Shown here: one piece after another, positions 23,370-33,400 of the stretch
Position numbering within the stretch: position 1 is the stretch's first letter
Layout: every line of letters begins with the position of its first letter
NCBI GenBank assembly: GCA_023653785.1
Contig: JAMKCH010041248.1
Location: forward strand, 62,001 to 126,000
From: Ophioderma brevispina
Lineage: Eukaryota > Echinodermata > Ophiuroidea > Amphilepidida > Ophiodermatidae
Reading direction: 5' to 3'
Length of the DNA stretch: 64,000 nucleotides
Notes under the pieces: generated by a model
Database searches by the model: none
Seen by the model: the letters and a program-made list of their open reading frames with translations, nothing else
Told to the model about the DNA's origin: nothing
Made by a program: the position numbers and the translations under genes

Positions 23370-24115
23370 CTGTCCCAGGGTCTAGTCTTCTTCTTTCTTC
23401 CAACACTTTCAAAATGATTCTCTCTCACAGGATTCTCCCATTGCCAACTAGATTCGGTCACAGAACACCTGAACAACCCTCATATAGGGTGTTAACAGTT
23501 TGACCACATAGGGGTTTCAGTGGGGTCAATAGCGGTCAATGTCGCGCTAACACCCTTTTTCCTTCTTATCCCACAGCTGGCATTGTGCTATTGAGTCGTT
23601 CGGTCATAGTGATTGCCAGGTGCCTGGCCATATGGGGGTGTTAACAGATTTTGAATCCAAAGGTCATTTAGGGTCAAAAAGGGGCAGTCTCTCTAACCTC
23701 TCTCAATATTTCAAAATGCTACGGGTATTACACAGTGGGATTGATCTTAAACAAACTTCGTCAGAATAACCCTTGACCCAAGTGTCATACAAGGTGTTCA
23801 CATATTGGGGTCAAAGGTCACGCAGGGGTCATTATAGGTCAGTCGCTCTTACCCTCCTTTTTGCTGTTTCTGCCACAAATCAATTGCTATAATCACTAGA
23901 CTTGGTCAGAAGAACCACTGACACAAGGCCCATATGTGGTATACACAGATTGGGGTCAAAGGTCACACAGAGGTCATTACAGGTCAAATCGCTCTAACCC
24001 TCCTTTTTGCTGTTTCTGCCACAAATCAATTGCTATAATCACTAGACTTGGTCAAAAGAACCACTGACACAAGGCCCATATGGGAGTGTTCACAGATTTG
24101 GTCAAAGGTCATGTG
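23370..24115. repeat. Tandem array, about 146-150 bp units, TCAAAGGTCA-bearing
   Basis: At least four units share a pattern of TTTTTGCTGTTTCTGCCACA-like sequence, a GACTTGGTCA block, a CCATATG block and GGGGTCAAAGGTCA. The last two, starting at about 23843 and 23989, are nearly identical with a 146-base period. Earlier units at about 23400, 23560 and 23700 are more diverged. It continues the hexamer theme of the preceding array. Confidence 0.8.
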
Positions 24116-24503
24116 GGCCCAACGCCGAACGCCTAAAGTTAGTGCTTCTTTGGAAGCACCAGTAGTGAATGTCTAGTTTTAACATTGTTATACATAGACT
24201 GGAGCTGGTACTGGAACAACCATTGGTACTGTTTTAAAGTTAGCAACTTTAATTGAGTGAAAGGGAAGTTTCAATTTCTTAGCATTTTAATCTGCATAAT
24301 TCTTTATCTTACGCCATCTACAGCGAAACCCAAATTCACTGTGCAAGTCACGGTTCGAACATTATAGACGGCCGGCCAAAGGACCAAAATATGACTTTTG
24401 ACGGCGTTGTTTGTTACAAAGGTCCAACCTAGTGGATACATACCACCATGGGATGTACATCAACGTACGGGGTGTTGGCCTTTCTACATTTTGTTATTTT
24501 AGA

Positions 24504-25340
24504 GTAAAAAATGGCCAAAAAAGGTCAAAATTGTCCAAAAATAGGTAAATCAGTCAAAATACATCCCTTTCTTAAAATAATCGATCAGAACATGTCCATT
24601 TACCTTCAAAGGAGTCCTATTTAAGTGAATATAATGGAAGCCATTCCAATTTATAACTTTTGGGGTCAAATGGCCAAAAAGGGGTCAAAATTGTCCAAAA
24701 ATAGGTAAATCAGTCAAAATACATTCATTTCTTAAAATAATTGATTAGAACATGTCCATTCACCTTCAAAGGAGTCATATTTAAGTGGATAAAATGGAAG
24801 CCATTCCGATTTATAGATTTTGGGGTAAAATTAGCCAAAAATGGATACCTCAGTCCCAATACCTTCGTTTCTCAAACATTTTCAAGAAAATATTTGCTGT
24901 TATATCTCAAGGAAACTTCAATAAGTAGCTTTATTGCTTGTCATTCTAGTTTTCATATTTTTAGATCAAAATGACCAAACCCTCTTTTAAAAGTAGGTCA
25001 TATAAGTGTTTTGCCTTTTCATCAGGTGAAAAGAGTGCTAGCTATTTAACTTTATAGATTTCTGAGTCAAAATGGAACAAATGGGACAAAATTCATCCAA
25101 AAACTGATCAAAATTAATTAAAATGGGTGAGATAACGAAACGTATCACTTTGTCTTACTCTTACATTATGTCTTCTTTTTGCACAGTAGGTCAAAAGAAA
25201 CTATGCGTTTACATCCCACGTGATATAATTAAGTAAACATGGTGTATAGACTGCTAGCCAGTCATAGATTTTGGAGTCGAAATGGGACAAGAAATTTTAA
25301 ATTTCCCCAAAATTTATCAAAATCAACTAAAATGGGAAAC
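24504..25340. repeat. Tandem array, about 156 bp units
   Basis: Units beginning with GGTCAAA-TGGCCAAAAA-type sequence start at about 24504, 24660 and 24816, with more diverged units near 24960, 25065 and 25265. The first two share TTGTCCAAAAATAGGTAAAT, AGAACATGTCCATT, CACCTTCAAAGGAGTC-type and GGAAGCCATTCC blocks almost exactly. Short frames inside it are by-products of the repeat. Confidence 0.8.
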
Positions 25341-25921
25341 CAATTGATAAAACGTGTGACTTTGTCCATATTTTTATTGCCTTGTGAATATAGATTTCTA
25401 TTCAATATTTAAAAAGAGTTGTTAGGGCCAGGGTGTTGATTTTTCTAGATCTCGGATGTTAAGTTTAAATGGACATTTATAATAAGCTAAATTACTTTTT
25501 AATGAGTTTTTAAAGTACATCTTAATATTGTAACATATATATCTTAGGGCTATACAATAGAATAGGCGAACTTAGATATTGAATAAAAATAAAATCAATA
25601 ATCACACTATAATAATGCTCTTTGAACTTATTCGCATTCTGATGAACACAAAGGACCACATACATGTTAAAATTAGTTTTATACCTTGATTTTTTGATAT
25701 GCAAATTGATATTTCTCCCCTATATCTGGTTCTCAATTGGAAATTGTAAATAATTTTTATTCCGCAAGAATTTTTTCTAGGCTACTGACAAGTCTTTTTG
25801 TAAGTTTAGTATTATGTGTTATACACAGTGATCTATCAAGGGTCTGAGGTAGGCTGCTCTTGTTTTAAATTTGGACCTGAGTTTGATCAATATTATCAGC
25901 TAAAAATATCCATCAAGCTTG
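25341..25921. other. AT-rich non-coding stretch
   Basis: No gene or repeat recognised. Confidence 0.45.
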
Positions 25922-26030
25922 TCATTCATTCATTCATTCATTCAACTTTATTTTACCACGGAGGCCCAGTTCAACCATAAGGCTGTTTTTCTGGGTGGAT
26001 TCACAGGCCCAATGTCTGTCATTAAATAAT
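25922..26030 (-). mobile_element. LINE 3' tail with an ATGA-type microsatellite
   Basis: Read on the minus strand, GGCCTCCGTGGTAAAATAAA is followed by GTTGAATGAATGAATGAA. This is the usual look of the 3' end of CR1/L2-type LINEs, which end in a short tandem repeat. No coding part is attached; it is a 5'-truncated insertion. Confidence 0.6.
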
Positions 26031-26036
26031 GAAATT

Positions 26037-27307
26037 CAGGGTGTCCCAATAAAATTGGTGCAAGCAGATAAACTCCGATTTCTCAAAAACAGCTGAAGCT
26101 TTGCATTTCATTTTTATAAAGGATATTATTTATACTCTTGTATATAATTTGTGCAACTCCCATGACAATCCGCCCACGCAAACCAGATATATCAACGAAT
26201 ATTAAAGACTATCTATTTTTCATCCGTTCCAATGGGATTTACACAGTTAGTGATTATCGCTATATCAGATACACTCGTGGCTCAATCGTGTGCTTTGACT
26301 ATTACGATAGCCTAAGAATCTGAAGTTGATATGGTACTAAATTACTACAGTGCTGTATCTGAACAAATAGCTTACATTATCTAATAAAATAACTTTAAGC
26401 TAACAATAATTATTCTCAAGGGGTTTCTTGGGGTAAAGCATGTTAATTTAACAGATTTTAAGACAGCAGTGGATGTTTATGAAATTTAAGATTCAAGTCA
26501 ATTGTTAAAGTAGCGATATTAATCAATAAATGACAGGTGGGATTCTCTTAGCTTAGTTCAACGAAAATGAATGGCATATTCTTCCAATTGTGTTATAATT
26601 ATAAAACCTTCACAAAGATGAGAAACGTCAAAAAATCGTGTCATTACACATTTGGGTCTGGTTAAACGTTGCCAGACAAACAGGTCACTGCTGAACAAGC
26701 ACTATCATGTCACTAAGCTATTTTAATTTCTTTTCTTGTAAGAAGAAATTTGATTATGATATTCAAACATACGTGCACACTTAGTTTACAAGTTTATATA
26801 TTTAAGAGAAATGCTATTTATAACGAAATCTGCAAAGGTAGAGATATCAAAATAGACATAAGGCAAAGTTTTGATTTGTGCTGATCATGATTGTTAAGAA
26901 TATACCTGTAGGCTTAATCATAGCGTGTTTTATTATTTTTAATGCCTATTTGCCATTTAATCAGTCTATGCAACCAATATCGTGTGCATTGTGTTGTTCC
27001 TCAGTTGTTAATAATTAGTGTGGTATGCCATGGATACAATAGTACACTCAATGTGTTGGAAATCACTCACCCGAGAGCAGAAAGGACAAATGATGTTAAC
27101 TGTGTAAATCCATTGGAAGGATGAAAAACAGATGCCCTTTAATAATCCGTTATATCGTTAGCTTGCGTGGGCGGATTGTGATGGGATTTACACAATCTAT
27201 ACAAAAGAGGATAATTAATCTCCTCCATGAAAAGGAAATTCACAGCTTCAACAGTTTTTGAGAAACCGGAGTTTATCTGCTTGCACCACTTTTTTGGGGA
27301 CACCCTG
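26037..27307. mobile_element. 1.27 kb element with about 170 bp terminal inverted repeats
   Basis: The left end, CAGGGTGTCCCAATAAAATT, is matched by the reverse complement of the right end (CAGGGTGTCCCCAAAAAAGT). The similarity extends about 170 bases inward, through GCAAGCAGATAAACTCCG, TTTCTCAAAAAC and CAATCCGCCCACGCAA to ATTAAAG. No transposase was recognised in the 900-base interior. It is therefore a non-autonomous DNA transposon or a degraded one. The terminal motif (CAG-x2-TGTC then an A run and TGGT-x-CAA) resembles that of the TA-flanked insertion at 42864-43963. A TA lies just outside the right end but TT outside the left. Confidence 0.85.
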
Positions 27308-27871
27308 TAGGCCTAATGCACAAGAACCCTTTAATATTTTTGCTCAACCATGTAGGAGAAGTGACATTTTGGACCATTTAAACCATAACTGAAGGGAGAT
27401 TGGCACGTTAACCCTTTTCTATACCATAATTAACAAGGATAAGTGAAGATTGATGACAACTTAGCATTACGTTGCCCAAGAGAAGATATCAGTAGCTTCC
27501 CAGGATACATTGCTTCCAATGGAGATTTTTGTACAGGTAGTCATGTGAATCGTTAAAGAGGATACATTCTTAAAGTGAAAGTTTGTGATCATTAATGTCA
27601 ATTTAGCAATGTTTCATCTCTAACGATTCACATCGGTAACTTTACAAAAACCTCATCTTACGTTGCCGGTTGGTATGGTATTATATAAGTGTCGAATATT
27701 CCTCCATGGCATGCGAAAATATCGGGTAAAAAGTCTAAGTACAACACTTTAAAATTCAAGAGAAAACAGAAACAAAAGAAGTTTGAAGAAGACTATAATC
27801 AGGGACGACATAACAAATCAGATGATTTAAAAATTCTATGAAGAGCTCTACCACATCTGTAAATAACTTAA
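27308..27871. other. Non-coding stretch, no recognised gene
   Basis: Nothing recognised between two inverted-repeat elements. Confidence 0.45.
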
Positions 27872-28234
27872 ACTGCACTCTCTAAATGTTAACGAGTGAA
27901 AATTTCACTCCCCAAAAGAGTGAAACTCTTGTAAACCACTCCAAAATGAGTGGTTTGTTCTTAAAAAGAACGAATTTCCACTCAAAAAGAGTAAAAATCA
28001 CTCCAAAAAGAGTGGATTTCCACTCGTTTGAGGAGTTAACCGAAGGACAGCACTTTTGAGGAGTGAAACGAAGGACGAAAACGAGTGGAAATCCACTCTT
28101 TTTGGAGTGATGTTCACTCTTTTTTGAGTGGGAATTCACTCTTTTAAGTACAAACCACTCATTTTGGAGTGGTTTAAAAGAGTTTCACTCTTTTGGGGAG
28201 TGAAATTTTCACTCGTTTACATTTAGAGAGCAGT
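27872..28234. mobile_element. 363 bp near-perfect palindromic MITE
   Basis: Almost the whole element is its own reverse complement. The left end ACTGCACTCTCTAAATGTTA is mirrored by TACATTTAGAGAGCAGT at the right. Each arm of about 155 bases is itself built of small palindromes of the type ACTC-CAAAAAGAGTG and GAGTGGAAATCCACTC. The centre (about 28030-28075) is not palindromic. TTAA (27868-27871) precedes the left end and TTAG follows the right, suggesting a TTAA target as used by piggyBac-type transposases. No coding capacity; the minus frame at 27882-28139 is a by-product of the repeat. Confidence 0.85.
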
Positions 28235-28309
28235 TTAGCTAGCAGCAGATTCAGAAGAAACTCCAGACATTACACACTGGGAGGTCCAGTATGCAGTTAG
28301 TAGCGTGAA

Positions 28310-29260
28310 ACGAGGGAAACTCTAGGACCTGGCAACCCCTTAAGGAGGAGGTGTTATTGCTAAGGTGTTTGCAAGTCTTGCATAAAACAGGGGGAGTTCC
28401 AGAGAAGTGGAAAAAGATATCGTGATCATTCTGTTTAAAAAGGGTGACAAAATGAACCTTACACACTACATAACAATCAGTCTTCTCTCAAACCTCTACA
28501 AACCTCTACACCATACCGGATGAAAAACATATTTGATAGCCAATATTATTAAGATCAACATCATTAAGGGCGTTAGGCAAGGATTCACCGTTTCTCCCAA
28601 GCTATTTGCAGCTTGTTTGGAGAGCATATTTCGCTCACTAGAATGTAGAAATGTTTAATCATCTAAGGATTGCAGATAACATCGTATTCATTGGGGATCG
28701 GACGGTTAAGTGATGTAGAGGATATGCTCAAGGAATTTGCAGATGACATTATGTTGTGGACTGAAAAGGAACATGAAAACAAAAGTTATGAAATGTTCAC
28801 TTAGCTCAAAGATCTGTTATTGTATATGTGAACAAGATTTATGGAGTGGAGTATGCATAGATCTAAGGCAAAGTTTTAGCCTGAAAAAAAAGAGTTAAGA
28901 ACAGGAGATAAGGAGGATCAGAATAGATTGGTGCTAATATGGGAAGCTGAGAGCTGAAATGCCAGTGAGCCTAAACAGGAATGTGCTCTAAGCTATATGA
29001 CTTATGGACAGAAACCTGGGCATTGACGAATAAAATGGAGAAGAAAGCAGGAGCTCAACACAACATGGAAAGAAATATACTTGGAATCGACTATAAAGAC
29101 ATAAAAAACAAATACATTTGATAAAGGAAGAAACACAAGTCCAAGACATTCTGAGAACCAACAACTTCAATACGCGGAAGTTGGAGGGACACATAAGTAG
29201 GAAAACATAATGTGGAATTCGCTACACGTCGAAAGCCTATGAGATGCAGTGATTGACTGG
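28310..29260 (+). pseudogene. Non-LTR reverse transcriptase (decayed LINE)
   Basis: Mixed plus-strand frames read GVPEKWKKDI and LFKKGDKMNLTHY (about 28388-28470), VRQGFTVSPKLF (about 28573-28608), the catalytic EFADDIMLW (about 28735-28762), and later MERNILGIDYKDIKNKYI (about 29065-29120) and LEGHISRKT (about 29180). These are the fingers, palm and post-thumb blocks of a LINE reverse transcriptase. The C-terminal M-E-R-x-I-L-G-I pattern resembles RTE/BovB-like and related clades; the exact clade is uncertain. Stops and frameshifts are frequent. The start of the element is missing; it follows the palindromic MITE directly. Confidence 0.75.
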
Positions 29261-31371
29261 AAATGGCTGATGATGACGAAATTACTTGTTTAATCTGCAA
29301 TAATTCAAGAAACTCAAGAATACCAAAGTTTTATTTCCGAAATTGTTAAAGACTGGTGGGCCATTGGTGTAAACACAACATTTTGCAGCTAGCTATAAAT
29401 GAAGCTGTACACAGGCTTCTTGGTCGTGTTTGTGAATTGTGACTAAACTAAATTCTAGTCGGTTTCAAACAAAGTATCAACCGAACCAAAAAAAAGTTTG
29501 AGGACAAATTAAAGTGACTGGTTTGCAAATAATCGGTTAGGTAAATAGTCTTTCTATGCTTTATTCACCTGATCTGACATGTAGAAGAGTCTTTTAAATT
29601 CTGCAAGACAGAACCACTACTGACCCGAGAACGTGTATTTTCTACACGCTGACTTTCCATAAAAACATGACCCTCGGGAGTGAGGAAAATATTGGCCCAT
29701 TGAATCGTATTATTGTATGTGGTGATAAAATTACAGTCCACCTGAAGAGCTCAATAGGCGCAATTTTACCTCATATAATCCAAGGGACCAAACTTTACAA
29801 ATTACGTGAATATTAAGATTATTTTTTTTTTCAATTTACAGGATAACAAGATAACTAATCAGGACATACCGTTATTTAAAAAAAATATGCAATTTTTTTC
29901 TTCACAGCTCAGGATACGCATCTGGTTATTTATTTGTCGGTCAGGTGACCTAGTTTCTCTACACTAGCCATGGGCACAGCATAGCCCACCCCACCTCACC
30001 CCATCCCCGTGTGTAGAGGGATGAAACATCTGACCTAGCAGTGCAGATAAAAAATGGAGTACTTCACCCCAATGGAAAAGTGGTCAAATGTACAGTTGAC
30101 AGACTGCTAAAATATGACTGTTACACTGAGGGCAATCTATGTCTTGAACATTGTCTGGGATATACAGTAGAATGAATACGTTAGACCTGTTAACGTGTTT
30201 TTCTTTCCTTGAAAGTTGGTTAATACATTACGTATATGTTTTAAGGGCTATCAATAGCTTATGAACCTAATGATGACATCGAGGTCATAGTTCACACAAA
30301 CAGAATTGGTTTTATTTCCAAATTCTTTACTTTATAGACCTTTGAATACGGCAAAGTGTTACTTTTCTGACAACATCATTTTTGGAAAACGGGAGTGTGT
30401 GTTGATGCCAAAAGTGTTTTTTTGAAAAGCAACGACTCTTTAAAACTTAAAAATCCAGTTCTAAGTGGAGTTATGCAACAAAATGTCGTCGAATTATAGT
30501 GGGAGCTTATTTTTTGGGAACCCCTTATTTTGTTTATGCACGAGAAAGGTTAATTCCAAAATTTCATTTGATTTTGACATTGTGTTTTTATGTTATGAGC
30601 AAATATTTGTATCTCGGTGCCCTATAGGCGACTGTATTGTAAAAAAACAAATTCCAAATCTTCCAGAGTAAATCGAATAAAAAATACAAACTTTTTAGGT
30701 AAGTCGAGGGAGACGTTATGGAGTACGTGCGTATATGAGGAGTCTTCGCTTCACCCCCGTTTACCTTCTCCGGTACATTTTTTCCTTCACTATTATACCC
30801 ATCGTATACCCAAAGTCTGGTTTGTCACGGTAGGAGTAGTCTACTTGAATTTTCCTAGTAAAACATCCTCACTCCTGGATATCACAGTAAGATGTTGTTT
30901 TTGATCATATTTAGTGCCCGCAAGGAGGGTGGGGAAGGGGGTGGCTTCGATACTGAAGGTGTTATACGGGATATCTTACATTACACAGAATGGTCTATCC
31001 TTTTCACAAAAGGCCTCATATTTTGGTTCAATTTTTCAGGAAAACAACATTCTTAGACGTTGGATAGAGGGACACCAAAACCTTTGATATTGGCGACCTC
31101 AAAAATTTTAAGTTAGGAACATTGACTTCTTAGCTTCTTGTTCAATTTCACGTTTAGTCCTTATGCCAAAGATCCTTAAAAGGTTATGGAATTATGTTAG
31201 TTTACTGTTGTTGAAAGATTCTATTTATAAGCTGTCTACATATACGGTATACATATACGGTAAAATGATAATTGTAATAACTTAAAGGAGGTCTACACGA
31301 TTAATATTAGTGCATAGCAAGATTAAAATTGAGTTACAGAATGTGATTTTAAAACCAACGCAATGACTTAC
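29261..31371. other. Non-coding stretch, no recognised gene
   Basis: No supported feature between the LINE remnant and the signal-peptide exon. Frames at 30465-30904 are short and unlike known families. Confidence 0.45.
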
Positions 31372-31459
31372 CTTCACAAATGTTCTGTGCTGTGGTCGTA
31401 CCAGAGAATTGGCACAAGGATAGTAAAAAAGCAGCTATAGCAGCAATGAAAACATTCAT
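31372..31459 (-). CDS. First coding exon: start codon and signal peptide
   Basis: An ATG at 31459 (minus strand) in an AAAAATGA context opens 29 codons: a short polar start, a hydrophobic core rich in Ala, Ile, Phe and Leu, then TTTAQNICE. This is a typical cleavable signal peptide, with cleavage plausible after T-T-A. The frame runs straight into the consensus donor GAAG|GTAAGTCATTG, leaving one base of the next codon. It is therefore a good first exon of a secreted or type I membrane protein transcribed leftward. Its exit phase is compatible with the entry of the F5/8C exon at 20039, about 11 kb downstream on the same strand. Joining them is an inference. Confidence 0.6.
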
Positions 31460-31735
31460 TTTTATTTAAATAATCACCATCAGGCAGTGGTTTTGTGTAA
31501 GCTGTCGTCGCAATACATTTAAGCTCCGTTACCACCGAGCGTCACCGAAGGACTGTGAAAGCTAAACTGGTCCACTGATTTTGTGATTTGAAAGTTACTG
31601 ATCTGTTGCATCGACTCTAAAGACATTCCGCCCAAAATAATCTGAATAATAGAATTTGCAGGAGTATCTTAAAGTTGAAAGATAAGCTTGTAACGTTATT
31701 TTTCCAACTGTAAAACTGACAGAAATGGAAGAATT

Positions 31736-31850
31736 ACGTCTTTATTTAATTCAATGCTCGCCAGTTTCTCTGAGTTTCTATATAATATTTGTCTAAAAGC
31801 TTGATCCTCACGTACATTGAATTGAGTTTCGCCTCTTCATAGATTCTGCT
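31736..31850 (+). repeat. Fragment of the tRNA-derived SINE family at 42.4 kb
   Basis: ACGTCTTTATTTA, TCGCCAGTTTCTC, TTCTATATAATATTT, GCTTGATCCTC and CATAGATTCTGCT occur here in the same order as on the minus strand of 42411-42590. The tRNA head is absent. The fragment abuts the start of the LINE endonuclease frame at 31850. Confidence 0.7.
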
Positions 31851-32395
31851 TTACTGAATCCTGGTTCAATGATAGTTCCGAAGCCAATATTGTCGACCTT
31901 CCTGGTTACAACGCGGAAAATTGTATACGGTCCGACAGGAAAGGTGAAGGAGCCTCATTATTTATTAATACAAATATTAATTATATTCTCAGAACTGACC
32001 TTAAATTAGACTGTACTGACCGTGACTCTATATTTATTGAAATAACCCATCCATACAAAACCATCATAGGTATTATTTATAAGCCAGAATATGTTGTTTT
32101 TAATGACTTTATGTCTCAACTTGAAAAAACATTGACCACGGTATCAAATGAGAAAAAGCAATGCTACATCATGGGCGACTTTAATCTTGACCTCTTGAAA
32201 TGTGATAGTAGGCCCAAAGTCAACAACTTCATCAACTTGATTTATTCAAACAATTTCTTCCCTTGTATTGATAGGCCTACTATAAAAAATGCATTACTTG
32301 ACAACATTTTCTCTAATGATATCTTACAGTGATCAATTGGTGTCCATTACTGACTTATCCGATCACTTTCCGATATTTTCAGTTCACCTCTAATA
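31850..32395 (+). pseudogene. LINE apurinic-type endonuclease domain
   Basis: An open frame of about 160 codons from 31850 to the stop at 32332 contains SWFNDSSEANIVDLPGYN, ASLFINTNI, FIEITHPYKTIIGIIYKP, the signature CYIMGDFNLDLL (about 32162-32200) and LLDNIFSND. After a frame change the sequence continues with TDLSDHFPIF (about 32350-32380), the catalytic S-D-H motif. This is the target-nicking endonuclease of a CR1/L2/Jockey-type LINE, lacking its N-terminal catalytic part. The long open stretch is unusual among the decayed elements here. It runs on into RT remnants. Confidence 0.75.
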
Positions 32396-33400
32396 TCACC
32401 TACAATCAAAACCAATCTCATCCTCCATTTATGAACGCAGCTAGGCAAGTAAAACCAGATACATAAATGGTCTCAAGAATGCTCTCCCATATTAACTCAC
32501 CATTTTCGGTAGACGTTGCATATATAAGTCCCATGATCCATGAGGTATTACAAGTGATTCCGTCATGCGTTGTATGACGCGTGCAGTTGCGCTTGACGGA
32601 TGAATGGCAATCCTCAGTTGCACATGGACCTTCTATATGACACGTCTACCGGATTTCGGCACAAATGATGACGATCCCGAATCTGCTTACAACAAATTTA
32701 TTGATAAATCACCAATCTCCTCAATAGCCATTGCCCCATTGTTAAGACTAAATTATCTAAGCGTAATACCCCAATATGAAAAAAAAAAAGTGAGAACCCT
32801 TAACAACCTTCTTAGTACTGAAACAGCAAAAACTTCCCGATTTTTTCCTTGACAAGATGGTATGAAGGTAACTGGCCCGGCTGCGTTATTGCCTCCCACT
32901 TCAATGAATTTTTCACGAATATGGATCTTCTCTTGCCGATAAAAGACCACCACCTGATCCCTATTTTCCATCCCTTTTAAGCCTATTCAACCCACAAAAA
33001 TAGTATTTTTCTTTACCCACTTTCATCAGACGAAATTGTAAACTTGTAATGCAATAAAACAAGCACAACCACCGTCCATGGTATCAGCTCTAATATCCTT
33101 AAGGTGTGCTACCTGAAATAAATTGAATTCTTGTACATATTTTTCACAATCGTTTCTTTATCAACTGGTGTTTGTTCCTTCAAAGCTCAAAATCGCTAAG
33201 TCATTCCCTGTATGCAAAGCGGTGACTCCCATTTATGTAACAACTATAGGCCTATGTCTATACTCCAACTCTTTCGAAGGTCTTGGAAATGATTATGTAT
33301 AACAGAATTTTTAATTTATTCCAAACATACATTTTTGCTCCAACCAGTTTGGATTCGCCCCAAATGACCACCGATATGGCCTAAATGACTTCTACCCAAA
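32396..33400 (+). pseudogene. LINE reverse transcriptase remnants
   Basis: After the endonuclease, mixed frames show SAYNKFIDK (about 32685), a stretch at about 33090-33120 resembling the I-S-S-x-I-L-K motif, FPSKLKIAK, SGDS, NNYRP and SIL (about 33175-33265) and a region ending MTTDMA (about 33380). These are the lead-in and first RT blocks. The palm with its D-D box is not present; the sequence passes into the duplicated foldback region. A second copy of the part after 32665 lies at 35910-36650 within the tandem duplication. Confidence 0.65.

Noticed and set aside
23843..24115. CRISPR-like regular repeat
   Set aside because: Units are about 146 bases, contiguous and diverging, with no short repeat/spacer structure, and the genome is animal.
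27882..28139. 85-codon minus frame
   Set aside because: It is the translation of a palindromic MITE arm and has no protein-like pattern.
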